A DNA stretch of 64,000 nt from Lachnospiraceae bacterium. Its GTDB lineage: Bacteria > Bacillota > Clostridia > Lachnospirales > Lachnospiraceae. The translations under genes and the position numbers were made by a program. The DNA lies in the NCBI GenBank assembly GCA_022768745.1, contig JALELK010000033.1, positions 42,653 through 106,652 of the forward strand. Reading direction: 5' to 3'. The notes below the pieces were generated by a model. It searched no databases, had not been told where the DNA came from, and saw only the letters and a program-made list of their open reading frames with translations. Numbering within the stretch: the first letter of the stretch is position 1; each line of letters starts with the position of its first letter. Positions 44,364 to 52,473 of the stretch are shown one piece after another.

Positions 44364-45965
44364 ATGAAAATCGAATTTTTGGGAGCGGCCCATGAAGTGA
44401 CGGGAAGTTGTCATTATGTAGAGGTGGGGAATAAAAAATTCCTGGTGGATTGCGGTATGGAACAGGGACCGGATATCTATGAGAATCAGGAAATTCCGGT
44501 AAATGCGGCAGAAATTGACTATGTGTTTGTCACTCATGCCCATATTGATCATTCCGGTTTGTTGCCTCTTTTATACAGCCATGGATTTCGGGGACAAATC
44601 TATGCCACAGAGGCAACCACAGAACTTTGTAACATTATGTTAAAGGACAGTGCCCATATTCAGACCTTTGAGGCTGAGTGGAAGAATCGTAAGGCAAAAC
44701 GAGCAGGAAGAGAGGAAGTGACGCCTCTTTATACAGTGGAAGATGCTATGGGGGTTATGGAGCATTTTTGTCCGGTACATTACCATGAAAAGTATGATAT
44801 TTGTCCGGAAATTCAGGCCAGATTTGTGGATGCAGGCCATTTGCTGGGGTCTTCATCCATTGAGATATGGCTACACGAGGGGACTGAGAGTCGAAAGATT
44901 GTGTTCTCCGGAGATGTGGGTCAGGGAAATAAACCCCTGATTAAAGAGCCGGAATTTGTGACAGAGGCAGACTACGTGTTGATTGAATCCACTTATGGTG
45001 ACAGAGAGCATCATGCACCGGTGGATTTTGCAAAAGAGCTGGCAAGAATTATGCAGGAGACTTTCCAATCCGGAGGAAATGTGGTAATACCTGCGTTTTC
45101 TGTAGGACGTACTCAGGAGATTTTGTATTTTATTCGTCGTATCAAAGAAGAACATCTCATGACGAATATGGAAAATTTTGAAGTCTATATGGATAGCCCT
45201 CTGGCTGTGGAGGCTACCGCTATTTTCCATGAAAATGTGTCGGAGTGTTTCAGTGAAGAGGCGAAAAAGTTAATTGCTGAGGGAAAGAATCCTATTCGTT
45301 TTCCGGGATTGAAGATGGCGGTCAGCAGTGACGAGTCAAAGATGATTAACTTTGATATGAAACCCAAGGTTATTATCTCAGCCTCCGGTATGTGCGAGGC
45401 CGGTCGTATTCGCCACCACTTAAAACATAATCTGTGGAGACCGGAATGCACCATTTTATTCGTGGGTTATCAGGTCCCGGGGACATTGGGACACAGCCTT
45501 TTAAACGGTGCGAGGGAAGTCAAACTTTTCGGTGAGACGGTAAACGTGGAAGCCCGGATTGAAAATCTCCCGGGAATCAGCGGTCACGGTGATAAAAACA
45601 AACTGTTACAGTGGGTGGGAGCTATTGAAAATAAGCCCCAAAAGGTGTTTGTGGTTCACGGAGACGACGGAGTCTGCGACAGTTTTGCCGCTATGATTCG
45701 TGACACCCACGGATTTGATGCAGTTGCGCCATATCCGGGAGATACTTATGATTTGCTCACAGGTGAGTGTATCCAGGAGGGCAATCATCAGCTGAAACAG
45801 AAAAAATGTCCGTCGAATAAAGCGGTTTCTAATGTGTTTGCACGACTTGTGGCAGCGGGTGAGAGACTGATGCATGTAATACAGAGTTGTGAGGGAATGG
45901 CCAACAAGGATTTGGCGAAATTTGCAGACCAAATCAATGCCCTGTGTGACAAGTGGAACAGGTAA
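44364..45965 (+). CDS. Metallo-beta-lactamase/beta-CASP-type RNA-processing nuclease
   Basis: 533 residues. The MBL core has HAHIDHSG (metal ligands), DAGHLLGS and FSGDVGQGN; a beta-CASP insert (about 215-390, with FSVGRTQEIL and SASGMCEAGR) and C-terminal GHGDKNKL follow. This is the YSH1/CPSF-73-like bacterial group, probably an RNase of mRNA or rRNA. A TATAAT at 44331-44336 may start its transcript. The last 32 bases overlap the 3' end of sigG on the other strand. Sitting between sigE and sigG is atypical. Confidence 0.87.
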   Translation: MKIEFLGAAHEVTGSCHYVEVGNKKFLVDCGMEQGPDIYENQEIPVNAAEIDYVFVTHAHIDHSGLLPLLYSHGFRGQIYATEATTELCNIMLKDSAHIQTFEAEWKNRKAKRAGREEVTPLYTVEDAMGVMEHFCPVHYHEKYDICPEIQARFVDAGHLLGSSSIEIWLHEGTESRKIVFSGDVGQGNKPLIKEPEFVTEADYVLIESTYGDREHHAPVDFAKELARIMQETFQSGGNVVIPAFSVGRTQEILYFIRRIKEEHLMTNMENFEVYMDSPLAVEATAIFHENVSECFSEEAKKLIAEGKNPIRFPGLKMAVSSDESKMINFDMKPKVIISASGMCEAGRIRHHLKHNLWRPECTILFVGYQVPGTLGHSLLNGAREVKLFGETVNVEARIENLPGISGHGDKNKLLQWVGAIENKPQKVFVVHGDDGVCDSFAAMIRDTHGFDAVAPYPGDTYDLLTGECIQEGNHQLKQKKCPSNKAVSNVFARLVAAGERLMHVIQSCEGMANKDLAKFADQINALCDKWNR

Positions 45966-46737
45966 GATAACGTTCCATGGATTTTAGGGCATTTTTTTCC
46001 AGACGGGAGACCTGGGCTTGGGAAATTTGTATTTCCGAGGCTACCTCCATTTGGGTTTTGCCCTCAAAAAAGCGCAATTTAATAATATGTGATTCCCGTT
46101 CCGGGAGTGTGTCCAAAGCGTCATTTAAGGAGAGACTCTCCACCCAGTTTTCTTCCTTATTCTTTTTGTCGCTGATTTGGTCCATCACATACAAGGTATC
46201 GCCCCCATCGTTATAAATCGGGTCATATAACGATAGGGGGCTTTGCATTGCATCCAGTGCGTAGATAATATCCTCCAGGGGAATACCGGCCTCCTTTGCA
46301 ATCTCCTCCATAGTTGGCTCGGCTGTTTTTTGGCGGGAAAGATTTTCTTTTGCCACAATGGCTTTATAGGCGGTGTCTCTTAGGGAACGTGAGATACGGA
46401 TGCTACTGGAGGTGTCCCGAAGGTATCTTCGGATCTCCCCTATGATCATAGGAACAGCATAGGTGGAAAACTTAACTTCCAGTGTAGGATCAAAGTTGTC
46501 TACGGACTTCATCAAACCAATGCAACCGATTTGGAATAAATCATCCAGATTTTCCCCATGTCCTCCGAATCGTTTCAAGACACTTAAAACCAGGCGGAGA
46601 TTTCCCTTGATGTAGGTTTCCCTTGCACAGGTATCCCCGGCTTTGATTTTATCCCATAGGTTTGTTTTTTCTTCCTCACTTAAAAGGGGCAGGGTAGATG
46701 TATTGACACCGCAGATTTCAACTTTGTATGCACTCAA
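45934..46737 (-). CDS. sigG: RNA polymerase sporulation sigma factor SigG
   Basis: 267 residues with a TTG start 9 bases after GGAGG. The N-terminus KVEICGVNTSTLPLL is the SigG hallmark, linked to anti-sigma binding. Region 2 (LDDLFQIGCIGLMKSVDNFDP, IIGEIRRYLRD), region 3 and region 4 (GKTQMEVASEIQISQAQVSRLEK) are complete. It runs late forespore transcription. The last 10 residues (TCSTCHTGH) look like a frame extension through the overlap with the nuclease gene. Orientation is opposite to the usual spoIIGA-sigE-sigG order. Confidence 0.95.
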   Translation of the reverse strand: MSAYKVEICGVNTSTLPLLSEEEKTNLWDKIKAGDTCARETYIKGNLRLVLSVLKRFGGHGENLDDLFQIGCIGLMKSVDNFDPTLEVKFSTYAVPMIIGEIRRYLRDTSSSIRISRSLRDTAYKAIVAKENLSRQKTAEPTMEEIAKEAGIPLEDIIYALDAMQSPLSLYDPIYNDGGDTLYVMDQISDKKNKEENWVESLSLNDALDTLPERESHIIKLRFFEGKTQMEVASEIQISQAQVSRLEKNALKSMERYLTCSTCHTGH

Positions 46738-46866
46738 TGTTTTTTTCCTCCAATTGTCTATGTATATGGAATTTGCGGTTCAACTATAGGGTGTACAAAA
46801 GTGGATAATTTATACATCTAACCTTTTCATTTATTTCTTTATGTGGTAAAATGCATAGGAATTATT

Positions 46867-46908
46867 CGTGTGTTCGAAACCATCCACACGTAAAACAAAA
46901 CTAAGGAG
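46867..46908 (+). promoter_or_regulatory. preQ1-I riboswitch before queT
   Basis: Stem CGTGTG (46867-46872) pairs with CACACG (46885-46890). The loop TTCGAAACCATC carries the aptamer-type UUC and C-rich parts, and the A-rich tail ends in AAAACTAAGGAG, the classic preQ1-I 3' end. The AAGGAG is also the queT ribosome binding site, so ligand binding should block translation. Confidence 0.88.
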
Positions 46909-46917
46909 AATTAAAGT

Positions 46918-47412
46918 ATGAAGAAAAAGAATGTTATTCGATTGACACAGGCGGCAATGATTGCGGCCATTTATGTTGTATTGACCTATTTTATCAGTGC
47001 CTTTGGTCTGGCAAGTGGGGCAATTCAGGTGAGAATTTCTGAGGCACTTACCATTTTGCCGGTGTTCACACCTGCGGCAATTCCGGGATTATTCGTGGGA
47101 TGTCTGTTAAGCAACCTTCTTACCGGTTGTATGGCTCTGGACGTTATCTTTGGAAGTATTGCTACCTTAATCGGTGCGGTGGGGACTTATCTTTTGCGAA
47201 AGACCAAGTTCGCATTTACCTTACCACCTGTGATTTCCAATGCCATTATCGTTCCCATTGTGTTGAAAAATGTATACGGATTGCAGGATGCAGCCTGGTA
47301 TCTGGTACTCACTGTCGGGGCCGGAGAGGTGATTTCCGTTTGTATTCTGGGAATGATTTTAAAGAAGGTTTTGTGGAAATATCGAAACGTTATATTTAAA
47401 GAAGAGGATTAA
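46918..47412 (+). CDS. queT: QueT-family queuosine precursor transporter
   Basis: 164 residues with five to six membrane helices and the QueT pattern (QAAMIAAIYVVLTY, GAIQVRISEALTILPVFTPAAIPGLFVGC, GSIATLIGAVGTYLLR). It is an ECF-type substrate-binding (S) component that needs ECF energising subunits, not present here. The preQ1-I riboswitch directly upstream supports a preQ1/queuosine precursor substrate. Confidence 0.92.
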   Translation: MKKKNVIRLTQAAMIAAIYVVLTYFISAFGLASGAIQVRISEALTILPVFTPAAIPGLFVGCLLSNLLTGCMALDVIFGSIATLIGAVGTYLLRKTKFAFTLPPVISNAIIVPIVLKNVYGLQDAAWYLVLTVGAGEVISVCILGMILKKVLWKYRNVIFKEED

Positions 47413-47430
47413 TCAGAAAGAGGAGTAACC

Positions 47431-49197
47431 ATGAAAGAAATCTTAAGCATTATCAAAGATGAAGTGACCGCTGCCTTTGTGGCCTGCGGATATGAAGAGA
47501 AGTACGGATATGTTTCTATTTCCAATCGTCCGGATCTTTGTGAATATCAGTGTAATGGTGCTATGGCGGCTGCAAAGCAGTATAAAAAGGCACCGATTGC
47601 CATCGCTACAGAGGTGTGCGAAAAACTGGCAGAGGACAAAATGTTTGCCAGTGTGGAAGCCTGCCCACCGGGATTTTTAAATATTAAATTAGCGGAAGAT
47701 TTCTTGGCTACTTATGTAAATGAGATGTCAGAAGATGACCGCCTGGGTATGGACCAGGTGGAAAATCCAAAGACCATTATGATTGATTACGGCGGACCAA
47801 ATGTGGCAAAACCACTTCATGTGGGACATCTTCGCTCTGCAATCATCGGAGAGAGTATCAAGAGAATCGGCAAGTTCGTTGGAAACAATGTGATTGGTGA
47901 CGTTCACTTGGGAGACTGGGGACTTCAGATGGGGCTGATTATTACAGAACTTCGTCTGCGCAAACCGGAACTGGTATATTTTGATGGTACATATACCGGG
48001 GAATACCCAAAGGAGCCACCATTTACCATTAGCGAATTGGAAGAGATTTATCCGACTGCCAGCGGAAAGTCCAAAGAGGATGCGGCTTACAAAGAGGAGG
48101 CAATGAATGCCACCTATGAGCTTCAGCACGGCAATCGTGGATATCAGGCTTTGTTAGGCCACATTTTAAATGTTTCTGTGACAGACTTAAAGAAGAACTA
48201 TGAAAACTTAAATGTATCCTTTGAGTTATGGAAGGGCGAATCGGATGCACAGCCTTATATTTCGGATATGGTGGAAAAGATGAAGGCTGACGGATATGCT
48301 TATATCAGTGAAGGAGCTTTGGTGGTGGATGTAAAAGAAGACACAGACACCAAGGAAATTCCACCATGTATGATTTTAAAATCAGACGGGGCATCTTTGT
48401 ATAATACGACAGATTTGGCCACATTGGTTTGGAGAATGAAGGATTATCATCCAAACAAGGTGATTTATGTGGTGGATAAGCGACAGGAACTCTATTTCAC
48501 TCAGGTGTTCCGTTGCGCCAGAAAGACAGGAATCGTTCCGCCGGAGACAGATTTGGAATTTGTTGGATTCGGAACTATGAATGGCAAGGACGGAAAGCCG
48601 TTTAAGACCAGAGAAGGCGGTGTTATGCGTCTGGAAACCCTGGTTTCTGAAATCAACGAAAAGATGTATGAAAAGATTATCGAGAACGATACTATGGACG
48701 AGGAAGAGGCCAGAAAGACAGCGAAAATGGTGGCACTTTCCGCCATTAAGTATGGTGATCTTTCCAATCAGGCATCAAAGGACTATATCTTTGATGTGGA
48801 GAGATTTACTTCCTTTGAGGGAAATACCGGCCCATACATCCTTTATACCATTGTTCGTATGAAGTCTATTTTGAATAAGTATGCAGCTCTTGGAAAACAG
48901 GTAGAGAATAAAAAGATTCTGCCGGCAGCCAGTGAGAGTGAAAAATCTTTGATGCTGGAGTTGACCAAGTTTAACAGTGCCATTCGCGGTGCTTATGAGG
49001 AATCTGCACCACACAAGATTTGTGCATATATCTATGATTTGGCGAATGCCTTTAATCACTTCTATCATGAGACAAAGATTATGGCAGAAGAGGATGACAA
49101 AAAGCAGGCAAGTTACATTATGCTTTTGGAACTTACCAAGAAAGCATTGGAAACCTGTATTGATTTGCTGGGATTTGAAGCACCGGAACGGATGTAG
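47431..49197 (+). CDS. argS: Arginine--tRNA ligase
   Basis: 588 residues. It has the N-terminal additional domain, class I HIGH-type motif KPLHVGHLRSAIIG, the GKPFKTREGG segment that replaces KMSKS in many ArgRS, and the C-terminal DALR anticodon-binding domain. It follows queT by 18 bases, so transcription may be shared with it. Confidence 0.97.
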   Translation: MKEILSIIKDEVTAAFVACGYEEKYGYVSISNRPDLCEYQCNGAMAAAKQYKKAPIAIATEVCEKLAEDKMFASVEACPPGFLNIKLAEDFLATYVNEMSEDDRLGMDQVENPKTIMIDYGGPNVAKPLHVGHLRSAIIGESIKRIGKFVGNNVIGDVHLGDWGLQMGLIITELRLRKPELVYFDGTYTGEYPKEPPFTISELEEIYPTASGKSKEDAAYKEEAMNATYELQHGNRGYQALLGHILNVSVTDLKKNYENLNVSFELWKGESDAQPYISDMVEKMKADGYAYISEGALVVDVKEDTDTKEIPPCMILKSDGASLYNTTDLATLVWRMKDYHPNKVIYVVDKRQELYFTQVFRCARKTGIVPPETDLEFVGFGTMNGKDGKPFKTREGGVMRLETLVSEINEKMYEKIIENDTMDEEEARKTAKMVALSAIKYGDLSNQASKDYIFDVERFTSFEGNTGPYILYTIVRMKSILNKYAALGKQVENKKILPAASESEKSLMLELTKFNSAIRGAYEESAPHKICAYIYDLANAFNHFYHETKIMAEEDDKKQASYIMLLELTKKALETCIDLLGFEAPERM

Positions 49198-49206
49198 GAT
49201 TTTGGT

Positions 49207-50103
49207 ATGGAATACTATTCATTTAGTCAGTATGTAAAAGATACTTTCGGTGAAAAAGTTTATAAAATAGCATTGGACGGTGGATTCACCTGTCCAAACA
49301 GAGACGGCTCCTTGGGAACAAGGGGCTGTATTTTCTGTTCGGGAAAAGGAAGCGGGGATTTTGCCCAGTCCCCGGTTCGGGATAAACAGGGAATGCCGGA
49401 TATTTTTGCCCAGATAGAGGCGGGGAAAAAGCGGGTGGAAGCGAAAAACAAAAGCGGAAAGTACATCGCTTATTTTCAGTCCTTTACCAACACCTACGGA
49501 GATGTTTCTTATATGAGGGAGGTTTTTGGACAGGCAATGGCACATCCGGATATTGTGGCAGTTTCCATTGGAACCAGACCGGATTGTCTGCCCCCTGAGG
49601 TGTTGGATTTATTAGCTGAGTTAAACAAGAGAAAACCGGTGTGGGTGGAACTGGGGTTGCAGACCATCCACCCGGAGACGGCCCGCTACATTCGCAGAGG
49701 GTATGATTTGCCTGTCTTTGAGGAGGCGGTAAAGAATCTGAAAGCCATGGGTATCAATGTGATTGTGCACTGTATTTTAGGATTGCCGGGAGAGACAAAG
49801 GACATGATGAAAGAGACGGTGTCTTATATTGGCAAAAGCGGAGCGGATGGAATCAAGCTACAGCTTTTACATGTACTTAAGGGAACGGATTTAGCAGAGG
49901 ATTATGTGCAAGGAAGGGTACCGGTGATGGAGATGGAGGAATATGTGAAACTGGTGGCGGATTGTATAGCTTTATTGCCCAAAAACATGGTGATTCACCG
50001 CATGACAGGAGACGGGGATAAAAAAATTTTAATGGCACCTTTATGGAGCGGAGACAAGAAAAGAGTTTGGAATGCCTTACAAAAAGAAATAAAGAGTCGT
50101 TAA
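49207..50103 (+). CDS. Radical SAM protein, TIGR01212/YhcC family
   Basis: 298 residues. The [4Fe-4S]/SAM cysteines are in CPNRDGSLGTRGCIFC (C-x11-C-x2-C), an unusual spacing that marks this family. Other segments are YFQSFTNTY, SIGTRPDCLP, WVELGLQT and HCILGLPGE. The reaction is not established. It follows argS by 9 bases and is probably co-transcribed. Confidence 0.9.
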   Translation: MEYYSFSQYVKDTFGEKVYKIALDGGFTCPNRDGSLGTRGCIFCSGKGSGDFAQSPVRDKQGMPDIFAQIEAGKKRVEAKNKSGKYIAYFQSFTNTYGDVSYMREVFGQAMAHPDIVAVSIGTRPDCLPPEVLDLLAELNKRKPVWVELGLQTIHPETARYIRRGYDLPVFEEAVKNLKAMGINVIVHCILGLPGETKDMMKETVSYIGKSGADGIKLQLLHVLKGTDLAEDYVQGRVPVMEMEEYVKLVADCIALLPKNMVIHRMTGDGDKKILMAPLWSGDKKRVWNALQKEIKSR

Positions 50104-50175
50104 TATAAAACGATTATGTGATTGCCGGAAATAGGTATTTACGTAAAAGTCTTTGAAAGAGAACAAAGAAAAGAC

Positions 50176-50204
50176 TTGTTGCTATGGGTTATACAAGGTA
50201 TAAT
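50176..50204 (+). promoter_or_regulatory. Promoter of the EAL gene
   Basis: TTGTTG (50176-50181) and TATAAT (50199-50204) are 17 bases apart, 35 bases before the start codon. Confidence 0.65.
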
Positions 50205-50239
50205 GTGTGAAGTGATATGTGGGTTTCAAAGGAGAGGGA

Positions 50240-50944
50240 ATGCTAGCATTTGACACGCTGAATGTGGATGATAAAATTAAGTCTGAATTAATGCAGTTTG
50301 AAATTGATTTTGCATTTCAGCCCATATTTTCCAGAGAGGGAGACATTGTCGCCTATGAGGCTTTGATGCGACCTGAGGGGAGAAATGTACTGGACTACAT
50401 AGAGGAAATGCGCCGGAAAAACAAGCTTCATGCTTTGGAACTAGCTTCGTTCTTCGGTGCCACTATGGCATATCGTCTCCGGGAATATGACAAAAAGCTA
50501 TGCATTAATTCTTTCCCATCGGAGTGTTTTACTGTGGAGGAAGCCAAGGCATATTCCGAATGCTTCAAACCGATTAAGGACAAGCTGGTAATAGAGATTT
50601 TGGAATATACCGAGGGAGAGCAGTGGATGTGGAAGACCAAGGAGGCTCACACCAAGGTGTATGAGGGCATTGAGGTGTCCTTAGATGATTTTGGGACAGG
50701 ACACAACGACGTGGATGCGGTGGATTATTATAATCCCCACACGGTGAAACTGGACAGAAGCCTGATTGCAGAGGTGGATAAAGACAGGATAAAGCAGGGT
50801 GACGTAAAATACCTGATTGAGCAATTTCATAATAAGGGAATTAAAATTTTGGCAGAAGGTGTGGAGACAGAAGAGGAATATATGTACATGATGGAAGCCG
50901 GAGCCGATTATTTCCAAGGATATTATTTGGCAAGACCAAAATAA
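50240..50944 (+). CDS. Stand-alone EAL-domain c-di-GMP phosphodiesterase
   Basis: 234 residues from ATG 50240, 5 bases after AAGGAG; a GTG at 50219 is an alternative. Only the EAL domain is present. Key residues appear intact: YEALMR, the Asn in CINSFP, the Glu in VIEILEYTE (family EITE, here changed), LDDFGTG, VKLDRS, AEGVETEEEY and QGYYLARP. Hydrolysis of c-di-GMP to pGpG is expected. It could balance the diguanylate cyclase encoded at 11.2-12.9 kb. Confidence 0.88.
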   Translation: MLAFDTLNVDDKIKSELMQFEIDFAFQPIFSREGDIVAYEALMRPEGRNVLDYIEEMRRKNKLHALELASFFGATMAYRLREYDKKLCINSFPSECFTVEEAKAYSECFKPIKDKLVIEILEYTEGEQWMWKTKEAHTKVYEGIEVSLDDFGTGHNDVDAVDYYNPHTVKLDRSLIAEVDKDRIKQGDVKYLIEQFHNKGIKILAEGVETEEEYMYMMEAGADYFQGYYLARPK

Positions 50945-50970
50945 TAAATGTGAGCAATTGAATGATAAAC

Positions 50971-51022
50971 CAAAATGGAACTGTGGCATCAAAAGATGCG
51001 TAGCAGTTCCATTTTTTGGTTT
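50971..51022. terminator. Bidirectional terminator between the EAL gene and nagA
   Basis: ACCAAAATGGAACTG pairs with CAGTTCCATTTTTTGGT, with an inner GCATC/GATGC hairpin. The nagA coding end (stop at 50991-50989) lies inside the hairpin, so the terminator stem also encodes the last NagA residues. Confidence 0.75.
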
Positions 51023-52122
51023 AACATCAGAAGGTCTGCTCTTTTTCCAGGAGAAACGGAGCCTAGTTTATCATACAGACCAATACTTTTGGCAGGGGTT
51101 ATGGTGGCGGCTGCAATGGCGTCCTCCATAGGAACACCTATTTGAATGGCATAACACATACATTCAAACAGATTGGTGGCGGAGCCGGCAATGGTGCCGT
51201 CGGAGAGGGTAGCCAGCGTTCCTGTCACATGTACATTTTGTTCTCCTAAATCGTAGGTTCCGTCCGGCATACCTGTGGCTCGCATAGAATCGCTGATGAG
51301 ACAGAGGCGGTTTGGAAACATACGGAATGCGTTTCGTATCATAGCATCGTGAACATGTATGCCATCGGCGATCAGTTCTACATAGACGTTATCCCTATCC
51401 AGGGCAGCGCCGATGAGTCCCGGATTTCGGTGATGCAAAGGAGCCATAGCATTAAACAGATGGGTGATGTGGGTGCCACCGACATCTATGGCAGCAATTG
51501 CGGTGTCATAGTCGCAGTTGGTATGTCCCAGAGAGATGGTGATTTCGTTGGAAAATTCTTTGATAAAAGGTATGGAACCGGGAAGGTTTGGCGCCAAGGT
51601 GAGCAGGCTGATTTTGCTCTTTGCCACATCTAGACAATCCTTAAAAAAGTCAACATCCGGATACAAAAGATACTCTCTTTTTTGAGCACCTCTTTTTTCA
51701 GGATCCACAAAGGGACCTTCCATATGAACACCCGGAACGAAGGACATAGGAGCAGAAGATGAAGGCGAGAGCATCGAAAGTTCCTTTAAGGATGTAAATG
51801 CTTGAAGCAGTTTCTCCTTGGGAAGTGACATAGTAGTGGGACAGTAGGTGGTGATGCCGTGGGCATACTGATACCTTAATATTTCAGCCAAACCATCTGC
51901 TGAACCGTCAGAGAAATCATGACCCATTGCACCGTGGCTGTGCACATCCACAAGTCCCGGGATGAGATAACAACCGGAGGCGTCGACTTCCTCTGAATCA
52001 CCATCCTGAAAATGGATTTTTTCCCATTCAGCCTCTGTAACAAAGAGACCATTCTCAATATACACTGTCTTTTTTTCAAATCTCTTATCTTCAGTGAAGA
52101 CCAAACCATTCTTGATTACCAT
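50989..52122 (-). CDS. nagA: N-acetylglucosamine-6-phosphate deacetylase
   Basis: 377 residues, start at 52122 with GGAG 10 bases upstream. Amidohydrolase motifs are present: DVHSHGAMGHD, GVHMEGPFVDP, SLGHTNCDYD, THLFNAMAPLHHR and the catalytic Asp in LISDSMRATG. It deacetylates GlcNAc-6-P to GlcN-6-P for amino-sugar recycling. nagB is not nearby. Confidence 0.95.
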   Translation of the reverse strand: MVIKNGLVFTEDKRFEKKTVYIENGLFVTEAEWEKIHFQDGDSEEVDASGCYLIPGLVDVHSHGAMGHDFSDGSADGLAEILRYQYAHGITTYCPTTMSLPKEKLLQAFTSLKELSMLSPSSSAPMSFVPGVHMEGPFVDPEKRGAQKREYLLYPDVDFFKDCLDVAKSKISLLTLAPNLPGSIPFIKEFSNEITISLGHTNCDYDTAIAAIDVGGTHITHLFNAMAPLHHRNPGLIGAALDRDNVYVELIADGIHVHDAMIRNAFRMFPNRLCLISDSMRATGMPDGTYDLGEQNVHVTGTLATLSDGTIAGSATNLFECMCYAIQIGVPMEDAIAAATITPAKSIGLYDKLGSVSPGKRADLLMLNQKMELLRIF

Positions 52123-52138
52123 AAAATGTGTTCTCCTG

Positions 52139-52160
52139 TAGTGTACTTTCTATAGTGTAC
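52139..52160. promoter_or_regulatory. Direct repeat TAGTGTAC upstream of nagA
   Basis: TAGTGTAC occurs at 52139-52146 and again at 52153-52160, 14 bases apart, 17 to 38 bases before the nagA start codon. On the minus strand the second copy overlaps a TATAGA that could be a -10 box. A regulator site is possible but not proven. Confidence 0.35.
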
Positions 52161-52318
52161 CCTTGTGCTTCTGTGGGGATATTTCATATTCCATTGCAGA
52201 CACGCTCTCGCTTGGGACGAAACATAGCGGTACTAAATTCGCATAAATGCTCATTAAGTGCCGATGTTTCTTTACAGTCTGCGGATGGAATAATGAAAAT
52301 CATCCACAGGCACAAGGG
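52160..52318 (+). repeat. 159-bp imperfect palindrome in the nagA-dxs gap
   Basis: CCCTTGTGC (52160-52168) is complementary to GCACAAGGG (52310-52318), and pairing continues inward: CTGTGG/CCACAG, ATTCCAT/ATGGAAT, GCAGAC/GTCTGC and GAAACAT/ATGTTTC, down to a small central loop. At two places the arms differ by a base that gives U.G in plus-strand RNA. No frame, transposase or T-run directly after it. It could be a structured RNA or a miniature inverted-repeat element. The rest of the 350-base gap holds the dxs promoter only. Confidence 0.65.
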
Positions 52319-52412
52319 ATGGATTAAGCTGAGTAGATAGGTTGCAGAGATTTTTTATTATACTGATTTTATCATATTATTAATTACATTTTACAAAAAA
52401 ATTTCTAAAGTA

Positions 52413-52443
52413 TTGACGTGAAGTCAGGTTTAGGTGGTATGAT
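52413..52443 (+). promoter_or_regulatory. Promoter of the dxs-like gene
   Basis: TTGACG (52413-52418) and TATGAT (52438-52443) are 19 bases apart, slightly long. They lie 30 bases before the start codon. Confidence 0.45.
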
Positions 52444-52473
52444 AAAGAGCGAAAAAGAAAATGGAGGTAAATT

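Noticed and set aside
46867..46908. Simple terminator before queT
   Set aside because: The stem is followed by an A-rich tail, not a T-run, and the tail ends in the CTAAGGAG typical of preQ1-I aptamers.
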